From Stenotrophomonas maltophilia (GTDB taxonomy: Bacteria; Pseudomonadota; Gammaproteobacteria; Xanthomonadales; Xanthomonadaceae), in contig NZ_CP033877.1 of the NCBI RefSeq assembly GCF_006970445.1, positions 1,806,750 to 1,870,749 of the forward strand: 64,000 nucleotides of DNA, in the 5' to 3' direction. Both the position numbers and the translations under genes were made by a program. The notes below the pieces were generated by a model, which did not search any database, was not told where the DNA came from, and saw only the letters and a program-made list of their open reading frames with translations. Shown piece after piece: positions 54,370-63,291 of the stretch. How positions within the stretch are numbered: position 1 is the stretch's first letter; the number at the start of each line of letters is the position of its first letter.

Positions 54370-54424
54370 TACAATTCGCCTACGTTTATCAGGCTAAGCC
54401 CGCGTCCCGACGCGGGTTTTTTTT
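54370..54424 (+). promoter_or_regulatory. Possible promoter followed at once by a terminator, upstream of ndk
   Basis: TACAAT (54370-54375) fits a -10 box. Beginning 24 bases on, CCCGCGTC/GACGCGGG with eight T (54399-54424) is a complete intrinsic terminator. No plus-strand gene lies before it, so it would end a transcript of about 40 bases: an attenuator for ndk, a tiny RNA, or a barrier against read-through. Confidence 0.5.
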
Positions 54425-54473
54425 CATGTTACCCTTCGGGCCATCAGCGGCCCGATTCCATTGGAGACATCCC

Positions 54474-54899
54474 ATGGCGCTGGAGCGCACCCTTTCGATC
54501 ATCAAGCCGGACGCCGTTGCCAAGAACGTCATCGGCGAAATCTACGCCCGCTTCGAGAAGGCCGGCCTGAAGGTCGTGGCCGCCAAGTACAAGCAGCTGT
54601 CGCGCCGTGAAGCCGAAGGCTTCTACGCCGTGCACCGCGAGCGTCCGTTCTTCAACGCGCTGGTCGAGTTCATGATCTCCGGCCCGGTGATGATCCAGGC
54701 CCTGGAAGGCGAGAACGCCGTCCTGGCCCACCGCGACCTGCTGGGCGCCACCAACCCGAAGGAAGCCGCTGCGGGCACCATCCGCGCCGACTTCGCCGAA
54801 TCCATCGATGCCAACGCCGCCCACGGCTCGGACTCGGTCGAGAATGCCGCGATTGAAATCGCCTACTTCTTCGCCGCCACCGAAGTCGTCTCGCGCTGA
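54474..54899 (+). CDS. ndk: Nucleoside diphosphate kinase
   Basis: Balances NTP and dNTP pools by phosphate transfer. 141 residues with [32 protein letters not shown], the [14 protein letters not shown] segment and the catalytic histidine in [24 protein letters not shown] precedes the ATG ([10 protein letters not shown]). It opens the ndk-rlmN-pilF-rodZ-yfgM-bamB-der cluster; rlmN follows after 10 bases. Confidence 0.97.
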   Translation: MALERTLSIIKPDAVAKNVIGEIYARFEKAGLKVVAAKYKQLSRREAEGFYAVHRERPFFNALVEFMISGPVMIQALEGENAVLAHRDLLGATNPKEAAAGTIRADFAESIDANAAHGSDSVENAAIEIAYFFAATEVVSR

Positions 54900-54909
54900 G
54901 AGTAATGCC

Positions 54910-56115
54910 GTGAACGAGGTCGTACAGTCCCCCGCCATCCAGCCGCTGCCGAAGTCGGCACCCACGGCTGGCAAGCAGAACCTGCTCGACCTCGATCGCG
55001 CGGGCCTGGAGAAGTTCTTCGTCGAGGTTCTCGGCGAGAAGAAGTTCCGTGCCCATCAGGTGATGAAGTGGATCCACCATCGCTACGTCACCGATTTCGA
55101 TGAAATGACCGACCTCGGCAAGGTCCTGCGCGCCAAGCTGCAGGCCCATGCCGAGGTGCTGGTTCCCAACATCGTGTTCGACAAGCCCTCCGCCGACGGC
55201 ACCCACAAGTGGCTGCTGGCGATGGGCGTGGATGGCAAGAACGCCATCGAGACCGTGTACATCCCGGACAAGACCCGTGGCACGCTGTGCGTGTCCTCGC
55301 AGGTCGGTTGCGGCCTGAACTGCACGTTCTGCTCCACCGCCACCCAGGGCTTCAACCGCAACCTGACCACCGCCGAGATCATCGGCCAGGTGTGGGTTGC
55401 CGCACGCCACCTGGGCAACGTGCCGCACCAGATGCGCCGCCTCACCAATGTGGTGATGATGGGCATGGGCGAGCCGCTGATGAATTTCGACAACGTCGTG
55501 CGCGCCATGAGCGTGATGCGCGACGACCTGGGCTACGGCCTGGCCAACAAGCGCGTGACCCTGTCGACCTCCGGCCTGGTGCCGCAGATCGACCGCCTGT
55601 CCGCCGAAAGCGACGTGTCGCTGGCGGTATCGCTGCATGCGCCGAACGACGCGCTGCGCGAGACGCTGGTGCCGCTCAACAAGAAGTACCCGATCGCCGA
55701 GCTGATGGCCTCGTGCGCACGTTACCTGCGCGCCAACAAGCGCCGCGAATCGGTCACCTTCGAATACACCCTGATGAAGGGCATCAACGACAAGCCCGAG
55801 CATGCCCGCGAGCTGGCCCGCCTGATGCGCCAGTTCGACAACGCGGTGCAGGCCAAGGATTCGGGCAAGGTCAACCTGATTCCCTTCAATCCGTTCCCGG
55901 GCACTCGCTACGAGCGTTCGGAAGAAGCGCACATCCGCGCCTTCCAGAAGATCCTGCTCGACAGCAACGTGCTGACCATGGTCCGCCGCACCCGTGGCGA
56001 CGACATCGACGCCGCCTGTGGCCAGCTCAAGGGCCAGGTGATGGACCGCACCCGCCGCCAGGCGGAGTTCAACAAGACGCTGCAGGCGGGGAAGGGGAGC
56101 GATGCCGCGGCCTGA
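54910..56115 (+). CDS. rlmN: 23S rRNA (A2503-C2)/tRNA (A37-C2) methyltransferase RlmN
   Basis: Radical-SAM methylase of 23S rRNA adenine 2503 and tRNA adenine 37. The iron-sulfur motif CxxxCxxC is C134, C138, C141 ([17 protein letters not shown]), followed by [38 protein letters not shown] and [10 protein letters not shown]. The catalytic acceptor cysteine is near residue 366 ([10 protein letters not shown]). The start is GTG 54910, which suits the family alignment; 401 residues. It overlaps pilF by 14 bases. Confidence 0.95.
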   Translation: MNEVVQSPAIQPLPKSAPTAGKQNLLDLDRAGLEKFFVEVLGEKKFRAHQVMKWIHHRYVTDFDEMTDLGKVLRAKLQAHAEVLVPNIVFDKPSADGTHKWLLAMGVDGKNAIETVYIPDKTRGTLCVSSQVGCGLNCTFCSTATQGFNRNLTTAEIIGQVWVAARHLGNVPHQMRRLTNVVMMGMGEPLMNFDNVVRAMSVMRDDLGYGLANKRVTLSTSGLVPQIDRLSAESDVSLAVSLHAPNDALRETLVPLNKKYPIAELMASCARYLRANKRRESVTFEYTLMKGINDKPEHARELARLMRQFDNAVQAKDSGKVNLIPFNPFPGTRYERSEEAHIRAFQKILLDSNVLTMVRRTRGDDIDAACGQLKGQVMDRTRRQAEFNKTLQAGKGSDAAA

Positions 56116-56887
56116 CCGCCTCTGGCTGGTTCTGTTCGCAGGCGTGCTGGCCGTTGCGGTCGGCGGCTGCAAATCCCATCCCAAGGCCAAGCTCGGGCCG
56201 AGTCAGGCGCCGGTCTATTCGGTGGGTGACCCGGAAAGCGTACGGCGCGAAGTGCGCTGGCGCGACCTGTTGACCCTGGCGACCCGCGACATGCAGGTCG
56301 GCAATCTCGACGCCGCCGAGCGCAAGGTGCGCGAAGCGCTGAAGCTGGCGCCCGAGGCGCCCGACGCACTGGTGCTGCAGGCCGGCATCGATGACCGTCG
56401 TGGCCGCACCCGCCAGGCAGGCGAGAATTTCCGCAAGGCCGCCGAGCTGGCGCCGCAGCGCGGAGACGTGCTCAACAACTACGGGGCCTGGCTGTGCCAG
56501 CAGGGCCAGCCGGCCGAATCGCTGGCCTGGTTCGACCGCGCGCTGCAGGCGCCGGGCTATGCCACTCCGGGCGAGGCGCAGGCCAATGCAGGCAGCTGCG
56601 CACTGGACGCGGGCCAGCTCGAACGTGCCGAACGCGACCTGCGTGCGGCCCTCGTCGCGGCGCCGGCCAACCCGGTCGCGCTGGAGTCGATGGCCCAGCT
56701 GAGCTTCCGCCAGGGCCGCTACATGGAGGCCCGGGCCTTCGCCGAACGTAGGATTGCGGCTGCACCCGCAACGCGTTCCGTGTTACAACTTGCGTCTCAA
56801 ATCGAAGCGAGGCTGGGCGATCGGGCGGCATCTGATCGTTATCTGCAGCGGATTCGACAGGAATTTCCGCAGGAAGCGGGCTCCTAA
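56102..56887 (+). CDS. pilF: Type IV pilus biogenesis lipoprotein PilF (PilW)
   Basis: Outer-membrane pilotin that helps the PilQ secretin assemble. 261 residues: signal with lipobox AVAVGGCKS, then TPR units ([73 protein letters not shown], quoted in parts). The family length is about 250. It overlaps rlmN by 14 bases and precedes rodZ by 18, the usual neighbourhood. Together with the fimX-like gene it indicates type IV pili in this organism. Confidence 0.93.
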   Translation: MPRPDRLWLVLFAGVLAVAVGGCKSHPKAKLGPSQAPVYSVGDPESVRREVRWRDLLTLATRDMQVGNLDAAERKVREALKLAPEAPDALVLQAGIDDRRGRTRQAGENFRKAAELAPQRGDVLNNYGAWLCQQGQPAESLAWFDRALQAPGYATPGEAQANAGSCALDAGQLERAERDLRAALVAAPANPVALESMAQLSFRQGRYMEARAFAERRIAAAPATRSVLQLASQIEARLGDRAASDRYLQRIRQEFPQEAGS

Positions 56888-56905
56888 CTCCAGGGTTGAT
56901 GCATT

Positions 56906-57778
56906 GTGATTGATGACCAGACTGTGAGCGCTCTCGAGACTGCGGCCGGCTGCGGCACCCGCCTGCGCCAGGCCCGCGAAGCGGCCGGACTGACCCTCGA
57001 AGATGTCGGCTCGCGCCTGCGCATGCCGGTCCAGGTGGTCAAGTCGCTGGAAGAGGAACAATGGCAGAAGCTGGGGGCGCCGGTGTTCGTGCGCGGCCAG
57101 CTGCGCAGCTACGCGCGCCTGCTGGACGTGGACGTGGGCCAGCTGCTTGAACAGGCCCAGGTCGGCCCGGTGGTTCCGCCCACCCTGGTCAGCCATACCC
57201 ATACCCCGCGTGCGCGCCGCATCGCCGAGAACCTCGGCCGGCGCGTGCTGTATGTCGGCATCACCGCCGTGCTGGCGGTGCCGGTGTGGTTCGCCACCCG
57301 TGGCCACTTCGACGGCAGCGCGACCCCCTCGCCGAGCACCGCCTCGCTGGACGTGATCCCGGCCGCCGTGCCGGTCACTCCGTCCGCAGCCGGTAGCGAG
57401 ACGGCCGCGCCGGCCGAAGCGACCACTGCCCCGGCCAGCAAGCCGGCGGCGACCCCGTACGTGGCCTCGCTGGCCCCGGTGCCGCGTCCGGCGCCGGCCC
57501 CGGCGGCTGCCGGCAACGCGCTGGAAATGCAGTTCAGCGGCGACAGCTGGGTCGACATCGGCGGTCCGGACGGCAGCACCGTCGAGAAGGCGCTGATCAA
57601 GTCCGGCGAGACCCGCAGCTTCACGCCGGGCCAGGTGACCCGGGTGACCCTGGGCAACGCCTCGGCGGTCCAGGTTCAGCAGAACGGCGCTATCGTCGAT
57701 CTGACCCCCTACCAGCGAGCCAACGTGGCACGCTTTCAGGTATCCTCTGAAGGCTCCGTAGTCCCGGTTTCGCACTGA
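56906..57778 (+). CDS. rodZ: Cell-shape protein RodZ
   Basis: Bitopic protein that ties MreB filaments to the cell-wall machinery. 290 residues: a cytoplasmic helix-turn-helix of the Xre type (GTRLRQAREAAGLTLEDVG and VKSLEEEQWQKLG), one membrane helix at about 112-130 (VLYVGITAVLAVPVWFA), a Pro/Ala-rich spacer (about 150-205) and the C-terminal periplasmic domain (MQFSGDSWVDIGGPDGS; ALIKSGETRSF). Start is GTG. In E. coli ispG and hisS follow; here yfgM follows directly. Confidence 0.95.
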   Translation: MIDDQTVSALETAAGCGTRLRQAREAAGLTLEDVGSRLRMPVQVVKSLEEEQWQKLGAPVFVRGQLRSYARLLDVDVGQLLEQAQVGPVVPPTLVSHTHTPRARRIAENLGRRVLYVGITAVLAVPVWFATRGHFDGSATPSPSTASLDVIPAAVPVTPSAAGSETAAPAEATTAPASKPAATPYVASLAPVPRPAPAPAAAGNALEMQFSGDSWVDIGGPDGSTVEKALIKSGETRSFTPGQVTRVTLGNASAVQVQQNGAIVDLTPYQRANVARFQVSSEGSVVPVSH

Positions 57779-57842
57779 GGCGCGGTTTCACCACCTTCGA
57801 TAATCCCAATGGTCCCTCCCGACGGGCGGGGCGAGAGTACGC

Positions 57843-58481
57843 ATGGCGATCGACGATCTGCTCGACGAGCACGAACAAAGTGAACGCGTCCGCAGCTGGC
57901 TGCGGAAGAATGGCGCCAGCATCCTCGGTGGCGTAGTCATCGCCATCGGTGCCATTGCCGGCTGGCAGTGGTACCAGAAGGATCAGGGCGGCAAGCTGGC
58001 CTCGGCCAATGTCGAGTACCAGAAGGCCCTGCAGGGCCTGCAGCAGAACAAGCTTGACGACGCCGCCAAGGCGGTCAAGGCGCTCGAAGCCGGCCCGTCC
58101 AGCATCTACGGCGACCTCGCGGCGCTGCAGCTGGCCAAGGCCCAGGTCGACGCCGGCAAGAATGAAGAGGCACTGGCGACCCTGCGCAACGTGAAGGTCG
58201 AAGGCGACCTGCAGCGCGTGGTCGACCAGCGTGTGGCCCGCCTGCTGGTGGCTACCGGCAAGGGCGACGAGGCGATCAAGCTGCTGGGCAGCGCCACCGA
58301 CAGCAGCAGCCTGGAAATCCATGGCGATGCGCTGATGGCGCAGGGCAAGCGTGACGACGCCCGGGCACAGTACGAGAAGGCGCTGAAGACGCTGGACGTG
58401 GCAGCGCCGCAGCGGCGCCTGCTGGAAACCAAGGTTATGGACGCCGGCGGCACGGTCGCCGCCCCTGCGGAGTCGGTTTGA
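57843..58481 (+). CDS. yfgM: YfgM-like ancillary SecYEG subunit (tetratricopeptide)
   Basis: Inner-membrane protein that works with PpiD at the Sec translocon and passes clients to periplasmic chaperones. The 212-residue product starts MAIDDLLDEHEQSERVRSWL, has one helix at about 24-41 (ILGGVVIAIGAIAGWQWY), and a periplasmic TPR-like domain (LDDAAKAVKALEAG; GDEAIKLLGSAT; DDARAQYEKALKTL). It overlaps bamB by one base (TGATG). Confidence 0.93.
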   Translation: MAIDDLLDEHEQSERVRSWLRKNGASILGGVVIAIGAIAGWQWYQKDQGGKLASANVEYQKALQGLQQNKLDDAAKAVKALEAGPSSIYGDLAALQLAKAQVDAGKNEEALATLRNVKVEGDLQRVVDQRVARLLVATGKGDEAIKLLGSATDSSSLEIHGDALMAQGKRDDARAQYEKALKTLDVAAPQRRLLETKVMDAGGTVAAPAESV

Positions 58482-59689
58482 TGAGTCAGAAGGTCATGAT
58501 CACCCGCGTCGCCACCGTGCTCCTGATGGGCATGGCCCTGACCGGCTGCAGCACCATGAAGGGCTGGTTCGCCGGCAAGGACGCGGCCGCGAAGAAGGCA
58601 CAGGAACCGGCTGAGCTGGTCAAGTTCGAGCCGACCCTGAAGGTCAGCAAGGCCTGGTCGGTCAACCTCGGCAAGGGCGAGCGCCGCATCGGCGTGCGCC
58701 AGGGCCCGGCGGTGGCCAACGGCCACGTGTTCGCTGCGGCGATCACCGGTGGCGTGCACGCCATCGACCTGCAGACCGGCAAGAAGGTCTGGACCTGGGA
58801 GCCGAAGAAGGAAAAGAAGAAGGCCAAGCTGCGCCTGTCCGGCGGCCCGGGTGTCGGTGAGAACCTGGTCGTGATCGGCACGCTGGATGGCCAGGTCATC
58901 GCGCTGGACATCAATGATGGCAGCGAAAAGTGGCGGGCCCGTGTTCCGGGTGAAGTCATCGCCGCGCCGGCCGTTGCCCAGGGCATGGTCTACGTGCGCA
59001 GCAACGACGGCCGCGTGACCGGCTTCGATGCCGGCAACGGCACCCAGAAGTGGTTCAACCCGAGCGAGCTGCCGGCGCTGACCGTGCGTGGCAACGCGCC
59101 GGTGGTGACCGGTCCGGGCGTGCTGTTCATCGGCAAGGACGAGGGCGCGGTTGCGGCCCTGGCCCAGCAGGATGGCCGCACGCTGTGGGAACAGAACCTC
59201 GGCAACGGCGAAGGCCGCACCGAGCTGGAGCGCATGGCGGACGTCGACGGCGCTCCGGTGCTGGAGGGCAACACCCTCTACGTGAGCAGTTTCAAGAACC
59301 AGACCATGGCCATCGAAGGCCCGACCGGTCGCCCGCTGTGGGCGCGCGACCATGGCGGTGCGGGTGGCGTGGCGGTGTCGTCGGGCAATGTGTTCGTCAC
59401 CGACAACAAGGGCGGCGTGTTCGGCCTGGACAAGGCCAGCGGCGCTGCCATGTGGTCGCAGACCGCACTGGCCCGTCGTTCGCTGACCGGCCCGGCGCTG
59501 CACGGCGACTACGTGGTGGTCGGCGACTACAAGGGATACGTGCACTGGTTGCAGGCGTCCGATGGTGCGATGGCGGCACGGGCAAAAAGTGGCGGCGACG
59601 CCCTGCTGGCCCAGCCGGTCGTCGCAGACGGGGTGCTGCTGGTGCAGAACGTTGATGGCAAGCTGACCGCCTTCCGGTTGGCAAATTAA
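58481..59689 (+). CDS. bamB: Outer membrane assembly lipoprotein BamB
   Basis: Scaffold subunit of the Bam complex that inserts beta-barrel proteins. 402 residues with a signal peptide and lipobox MALTGCSTM, then an eight-bladed propeller of PQQ-like repeats ([60 protein letters not shown]). The ATG at 58481 is preferred to a TTG one codon earlier. Der follows 17 bases later, as in E. coli. Confidence 0.95.
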   Translation: MSQKVMITRVATVLLMGMALTGCSTMKGWFAGKDAAAKKAQEPAELVKFEPTLKVSKAWSVNLGKGERRIGVRQGPAVANGHVFAAAITGGVHAIDLQTGKKVWTWEPKKEKKKAKLRLSGGPGVGENLVVIGTLDGQVIALDINDGSEKWRARVPGEVIAAPAVAQGMVYVRSNDGRVTGFDAGNGTQKWFNPSELPALTVRGNAPVVTGPGVLFIGKDEGAVAALAQQDGRTLWEQNLGNGEGRTELERMADVDGAPVLEGNTLYVSSFKNQTMAIEGPTGRPLWARDHGGAGGVAVSSGNVFVTDNKGGVFGLDKASGAAMWSQTALARRSLTGPALHGDYVVVGDYKGYVHWLQASDGAMAARAKSGGDALLAQPVVADGVLLVQNVDGKLTAFRLAN

Positions 59690-59706
59690 AAATTGGAGTA
59701 ATCGCG

Positions 59707-61104
59707 ATGCTGCCTTTGGTCGCCCTGGTTGGACGGCCGAATGTCGGCAAGTCGACTATTTTCAATGCGCTTACGCGCACCCGTGACGCGCTGGTCCATG
59801 ACCAGCCCGGCGTCACCCGCGACCGCAACTACGGTGTCTGCCGTCTGGACGAGGACAATCATTTCCTCGTCGTCGACACCGGCGGTATCGCGGAAGAGGA
59901 AGAGGGACTGGCAGGGGCTACCACCCGCCAGGCCCGCGCCGCTGCGGCGGAAGCCGACCTGATCCTGTTCGTGGTCGATGCCCGTGAGGGTACCTCGGCG
60001 ATGGACGACGAGATCCTGGCCTGGCTGCGCAAGCTGTCGCGCCCGACGCTGCTGCTGATCAACAAGATCGACGGTACCGACGAGGACACCGTGCGTTCGG
60101 AGTTCGCCCGTTACGGCTTCGGCGAGATGCTGACCGTGTCGGCTGCGCATCGCCAGGGTCTGGACGACCTGCTGGACGAAGTGATCCAGCGCCTGCCGGA
60201 AGAAGGCAGCGGCGAAGAGCTGGACAACGATCCGAACCGCATCCGCATCGCCTTCGTCGGCCGCCCGAACGTGGGCAAGTCGACCCTGGTCAACCGCATC
60301 CTCGGCGAGGAGCGCATGATCGCCTCCGACGTGCCGGGCACCACCCGCGACTCGATCGCGGTGGATCTGGAGCGTGACGGCCGCGAATACCGCCTGATCG
60401 ATACCGCCGGCCTGCGCCGTCGTTCGCGCGTGGACGAGGTCGTCGAGAAGTTCTCGGTGGTCAAGACCATGCAGTCGATCGAGCAGTGCCAGGTGGCCGT
60501 GCTGATGCTCGACGCCACCGAAGGCGTGACCGACCAGGACGCCACCGTGCTCGGTGCCGTGCTCGACGCCGGCCGCGCGTTGGTGATCGCCATCAACAAG
60601 TGGGATGGCCTGACCGAGTACCAGCGCGAGCAGGCCGAAACCATGCTGTCGCTGAAGCTGGGCTTCGTGCCGTGGGCCGAGTCCGTGCGCATCTCGGCCA
60701 AGCATGGCTCGGGCCTGCGTGAGCTGTTCCGTGCGGTGCACCGCGCGCACGAATCGGCGAACAAGACCTTCACCACCAGCGAAGTGAACAAGGCGCTGGA
60801 AGTGGCTTACGAGACCAACCCGCCGCCGACCATCCGCGGCCACGTCTCCAAGCTGCGTTACGTGCACCCGGCCGGCGCAAATCCGCCGACCTTCATCGTG
60901 CACGGCACGCGCCTGAAGGAGCTGCAGGAATCGTACAAGCGCTACCTGGAGAACTTCTTCCGCAAGCGCTTCAAGCTGATCGGCACGCCGGTGAGCTTCA
61001 TCTTCCGCGAGGGTACCAACCCGTACGAGGGCAAGAAGAACGTCCTCACCGAGCGGCAGGTCAAGGCCAAGCGGCGCTTGATGAAGCACGTCAAGGGCAA
61101 GTGA
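59707..61104 (+). CDS. der: Ribosome-assembly GTPase Der (EngA)
   Basis: Tandem-GTPase needed to mature the 50S subunit. 465 residues: first G domain with GRPNVGKST (9-17), DTGGI and NKID; second with [10 protein letters not shown] (about 183-192), DTAGLR and NKWDG; and a C-terminal KH-like domain (about 350-465) ending [16 protein letters not shown]. The intervening acidic linker has [11 protein letters not shown]. Last gene of the cluster; a terminator follows. Confidence 0.97.
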   Translation: MLPLVALVGRPNVGKSTIFNALTRTRDALVHDQPGVTRDRNYGVCRLDEDNHFLVVDTGGIAEEEEGLAGATTRQARAAAAEADLILFVVDAREGTSAMDDEILAWLRKLSRPTLLLINKIDGTDEDTVRSEFARYGFGEMLTVSAAHRQGLDDLLDEVIQRLPEEGSGEELDNDPNRIRIAFVGRPNVGKSTLVNRILGEERMIASDVPGTTRDSIAVDLERDGREYRLIDTAGLRRRSRVDEVVEKFSVVKTMQSIEQCQVAVLMLDATEGVTDQDATVLGAVLDAGRALVIAINKWDGLTEYQREQAETMLSLKLGFVPWAESVRISAKHGSGLRELFRAVHRAHESANKTFTTSEVNKALEVAYETNPPPTIRGHVSKLRYVHPAGANPPTFIVHGTRLKELQESYKRYLENFFRKRFKLIGTPVSFIFREGTNPYEGKKNVLTERQVKAKRRLMKHVKGK

Positions 61105-61110
61105 TGCAGA

Positions 61111-61139
61111 AAGAGGCGGCCTGAGGGCCGCCTTTTTCG
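61111..61139 (+). terminator. Intrinsic terminator of der
   Basis: GGCGGCC/GGGCCGCC around TGA, with flanking A and T runs (AAAGA... TTTTT), 7 bases after the der stop. It may also end the minus-strand dehydrogenase gene. Confidence 0.85.
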
Positions 61140-61165
61140 TTGTGGTGCATGGGCGGCCGCCTTGC

Positions 61166-62200
61166 TCAGGCGTGGCCCCACGGCAACAGCACGCCACGGA
61201 ACCTCATCCTTCCTGACGACAGGCGGTCATACGCCTCGGTCGCGCGGTCCAGGTCAAAGGTCTCGACCATCGGCTTCACCTTGCCGGCGGCGGCAAGCTG
61301 CAGCACTTCGCTGAGGTAGTGCTGGCCACCATGGGTGGCGCCGATCACGCGCTGGCGCATCATGTGGAACGGCACGCCCTCGGATGAGATCGAGAAGGGC
61401 TGGCTGAAGTCCAGGCCGCACAGCACAACGCGCCCGTCGACACGCAGGCCGGTCATCGCTTCTTCGGCCGAGCTGAATTCATTGGTGGTCACCAGCAGTA
61501 CGTCGGCGCCACCGATGGCCTTCAGCTCCTTGCCATTGGCCACGACCTGGTCGGCGCCCAGCTGCAGGGCGAGCGCATGCTTGTCTGCGGAATGGGTGAT
61601 GGCGATGGTCTCGAAGCCGCAGGCCTTGGACAGCTGCAGGGCGACGTGGCCCAGTCCACCGATACCCAGTACCGCGATCTTCTCCCGTGGCTGGGGCGCC
61701 GCATCGCGCAGCCCGCTCCAGGTGGTGTAGCCGGCACACATCATCGGCGCGGCGTCCACGTAGGAGAGGCCGTCAGGCAGCAGTATCGTGCCTTCGGCAG
61801 AGATGGCGATGTACTGTGCGTGTCCACCCTGCGCGGCGAAGCCGGTGGTGCGGGGGGCATCGCAGTTCATCGCGGTCTGCCCGGACAAGGGGCGGCTCTC
61901 GCGGCAGTAGGGGCATCGCCCGCACGCGGACTGGACCCATGAGGTGCCCACGCGATCACCCACCCGCCGCGTGTGCACGCCCGCGCCCACTTCCACGACC
62001 TCGCCGACCACTTCATGCCCTGGTGTCTGCGGGTAGATGTCGCCGCCATAGCCCTGGGTTGCCCAAACGTCCGTGTAGCACATGCCTGATGCGTGGACCT
62101 TGACCAGTACCTGGCCCGGTTCGATCACGGGCATCGGCACGTCCTGTACCTGCCACGGCGCATTCGGCCCGGTCATCACAACCGCTTTCATCGTTTTCAT
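61166..62200 (-). CDS. Zinc-dependent alcohol dehydrogenase
   Basis: Medium-chain NAD(P)-dependent alcohol dehydrogenase, 344 residues. The catalytic zinc ligands are the Cys in GMCYTDVWA and His in TPGHEVVGEV; the cofactor site is VLGIGGLGHVALQL. The structural-zinc lobe is CGRCPYC followed by the fourth Cys 14 residues later (SGQTAMNCDAP), where the usual gap is 8, an insertion of six residues. It is closest in pattern to AdhP/AdhA-like enzymes for primary alcohols. Divergent from a LysR gene that may control it. Confidence 0.92.
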   Translation of the reverse strand: MKTMKAVVMTGPNAPWQVQDVPMPVIEPGQVLVKVHASGMCYTDVWATQGYGGDIYPQTPGHEVVGEVVEVGAGVHTRRVGDRVGTSWVQSACGRCPYCRESRPLSGQTAMNCDAPRTTGFAAQGGHAQYIAISAEGTILLPDGLSYVDAAPMMCAGYTTWSGLRDAAPQPREKIAVLGIGGLGHVALQLSKACGFETIAITHSADKHALALQLGADQVVANGKELKAIGGADVLLVTTNEFSSAEEAMTGLRVDGRVVLCGLDFSQPFSISSEGVPFHMMRQRVIGATHGGQHYLSEVLQLAAAGKVKPMVETFDLDRATEAYDRLSSGRMRFRGVLLPWGHA

Positions 62201-62307
62201 CGTCTTGATCCTGTCCCGGTGGGTGAGCGCCGAGGGCGTGTGCCCGCGGACACCCCGGAGCGTAGAATCGGTTGACTATCAAGACAATCGCTTCAATATT
62301 TCACGAT
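62201..62307. promoter_or_regulatory. Divergent control region with imperfect dyad
   Basis: CGGTTGAC-TATCAA-GACAATCG (62269-62290) is a dyad matching at 6 of 8 positions per arm, a candidate LysR-type site between the dehydrogenase and the LysR gene. The sequence after it is AT-rich (TTCAATATTTCACGATATG). Confidence 0.5.
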
Positions 62308-63231
62308 ATGGTGAGTCGTATTCAACAATCCAGTGGAGGTGATCTGGCCGCCTTCACTGCGTTCCTGGCGGTGGCAGCGCATCGGAGCTTCCGCAGTGCG
62401 GCGGCGGAGTTGAACATCACGCCCTCGGCGATCAGTCATGCGATCAAGGCGCTCGAGCAGCGGCTGGGTGCGCGCCTGTTCAATCGCACCACGCGCAGCG
62501 TCTCGCTGACCGATGCCGGGGAGCGGCTGGCGGAAAAGCTGCGGCCGGCCATGGCCTCGATCGAGGAGGCCCTGCAGTCCGTGGATTCCGAAGCGGGCAC
62601 GCCGCGTGGCACGGTCCGCATCAACGCCAGTGAAGGCGCCATACGGCTCGTGCTGAAGCCGGTGCTTGCGCGGTTCCTGCGCCAGTACCCGCAGGTCCAC
62701 CTGGACATCGTCAGTGACGGCCGGTTGGGCGATATCGTTTCGGAGGGTTTCGATGCGGGTATCCGCCTGACCGAAGCCGTGCCCCAGGACATGGTCGCGA
62801 TTGCCGTGACCGCCCCCATGCGCTTCGCGGCGGTTGCCTCGCCGGCGTACCTGCAGGCGCGTGGGCGGCCACTGCGGCCGCTGGATCTGCATCAGCACGA
62901 CTGCATCCGTTTCCGCTTCGAAAGTGGGGCGATCTACCGGTGGGAGTTCGAGCATCAGGGCACCACCGAGCGGGTGAACGTCTCCGGGCCGATCACGCTG
63001 ACGGACCAGCCGTTGATGGTCGACGCGGCCATTGAAGGTATCGGCATTGCCTTCGTTCCCGAGCATCTGGCACTGGAGCCGTTGGCCGATGGCCGCCTGT
63101 TGCGGCTGCTTGAGGACTGGTGTCCTGAATTTCCTGGCCTCTCGCTGTACTACCCAGGCCATCGGCATGTGCCGCCCGGGCTGAAAGCGCTGATCGGTCT
63201 TCTTCAGGAACAGCACGGCGGGCGCGGGTAG
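62308..63231 (+). CDS. LysR-family transcriptional regulator
   Basis: A 307-residue regulator of the DsdC/AaeR-like LysR branch. Winged helix: LAAFTAFLAVAAHRSFRSAA and LNITPSAISHAIKALEQRLG, then LFNRTTRSVSLTDAGERL. Effector domain: GTVRINASEGAIRLVLKPVL, FDAGIRLTEAVPQDMVAI, YRWEFEHQG and AIEGIGIAFVPEHLA, typical of regulators of short-chain dehydrogenase or reductase genes. The ATG at 62308 is used; a TTG start at 62272 would add 12 residues but crosses the dyad. Probably controls the adjacent dehydrogenase. Confidence 0.92.
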   Translation: MVSRIQQSSGGDLAAFTAFLAVAAHRSFRSAAAELNITPSAISHAIKALEQRLGARLFNRTTRSVSLTDAGERLAEKLRPAMASIEEALQSVDSEAGTPRGTVRINASEGAIRLVLKPVLARFLRQYPQVHLDIVSDGRLGDIVSEGFDAGIRLTEAVPQDMVAIAVTAPMRFAAVASPAYLQARGRPLRPLDLHQHDCIRFRFESGAIYRWEFEHQGTTERVNVSGPITLTDQPLMVDAAIEGIGIAFVPEHLALEPLADGRLLRLLEDWCPEFPGLSLYYPGHRHVPPGLKALIGLLQEQHGGRG

Positions 63232-63236
63232 TTCGG

Positions 63237-63253
63237 GTAGCGCCGGGCATTGG
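63237..63253. repeat. Truncated SMAG-like sequence
   Basis: GTAGCGCCGGGCATTGG has the head and left arm of a GTAG repeat (compare GTAGCGCCGGGCCATG at 36285) but no right arm. Confidence 0.5.
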
Positions 63254-63279
63254 TCAAGGCAAGGCAGAGCGGCCTGCGC

Positions 63280-63285
63280 GATAAT
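63280..63285 (+). promoter_or_regulatory. -10 element suggesting a leaderless moeB/thiF-like transcript
   Basis: GATAAT ends six bases before the ATG at 63292 and no ribosome binding site is visible, as at uup. No clear -35 box. Confidence 0.4.
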
Positions 63286-63291
63286 GCGGCC

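Noticed and set aside
54399..54424. Remnant of a tRNA gene 3' end before ndk
   Set aside because: No acceptor or T-arm sequence is present; the hairpin with eight T is a normal terminator.
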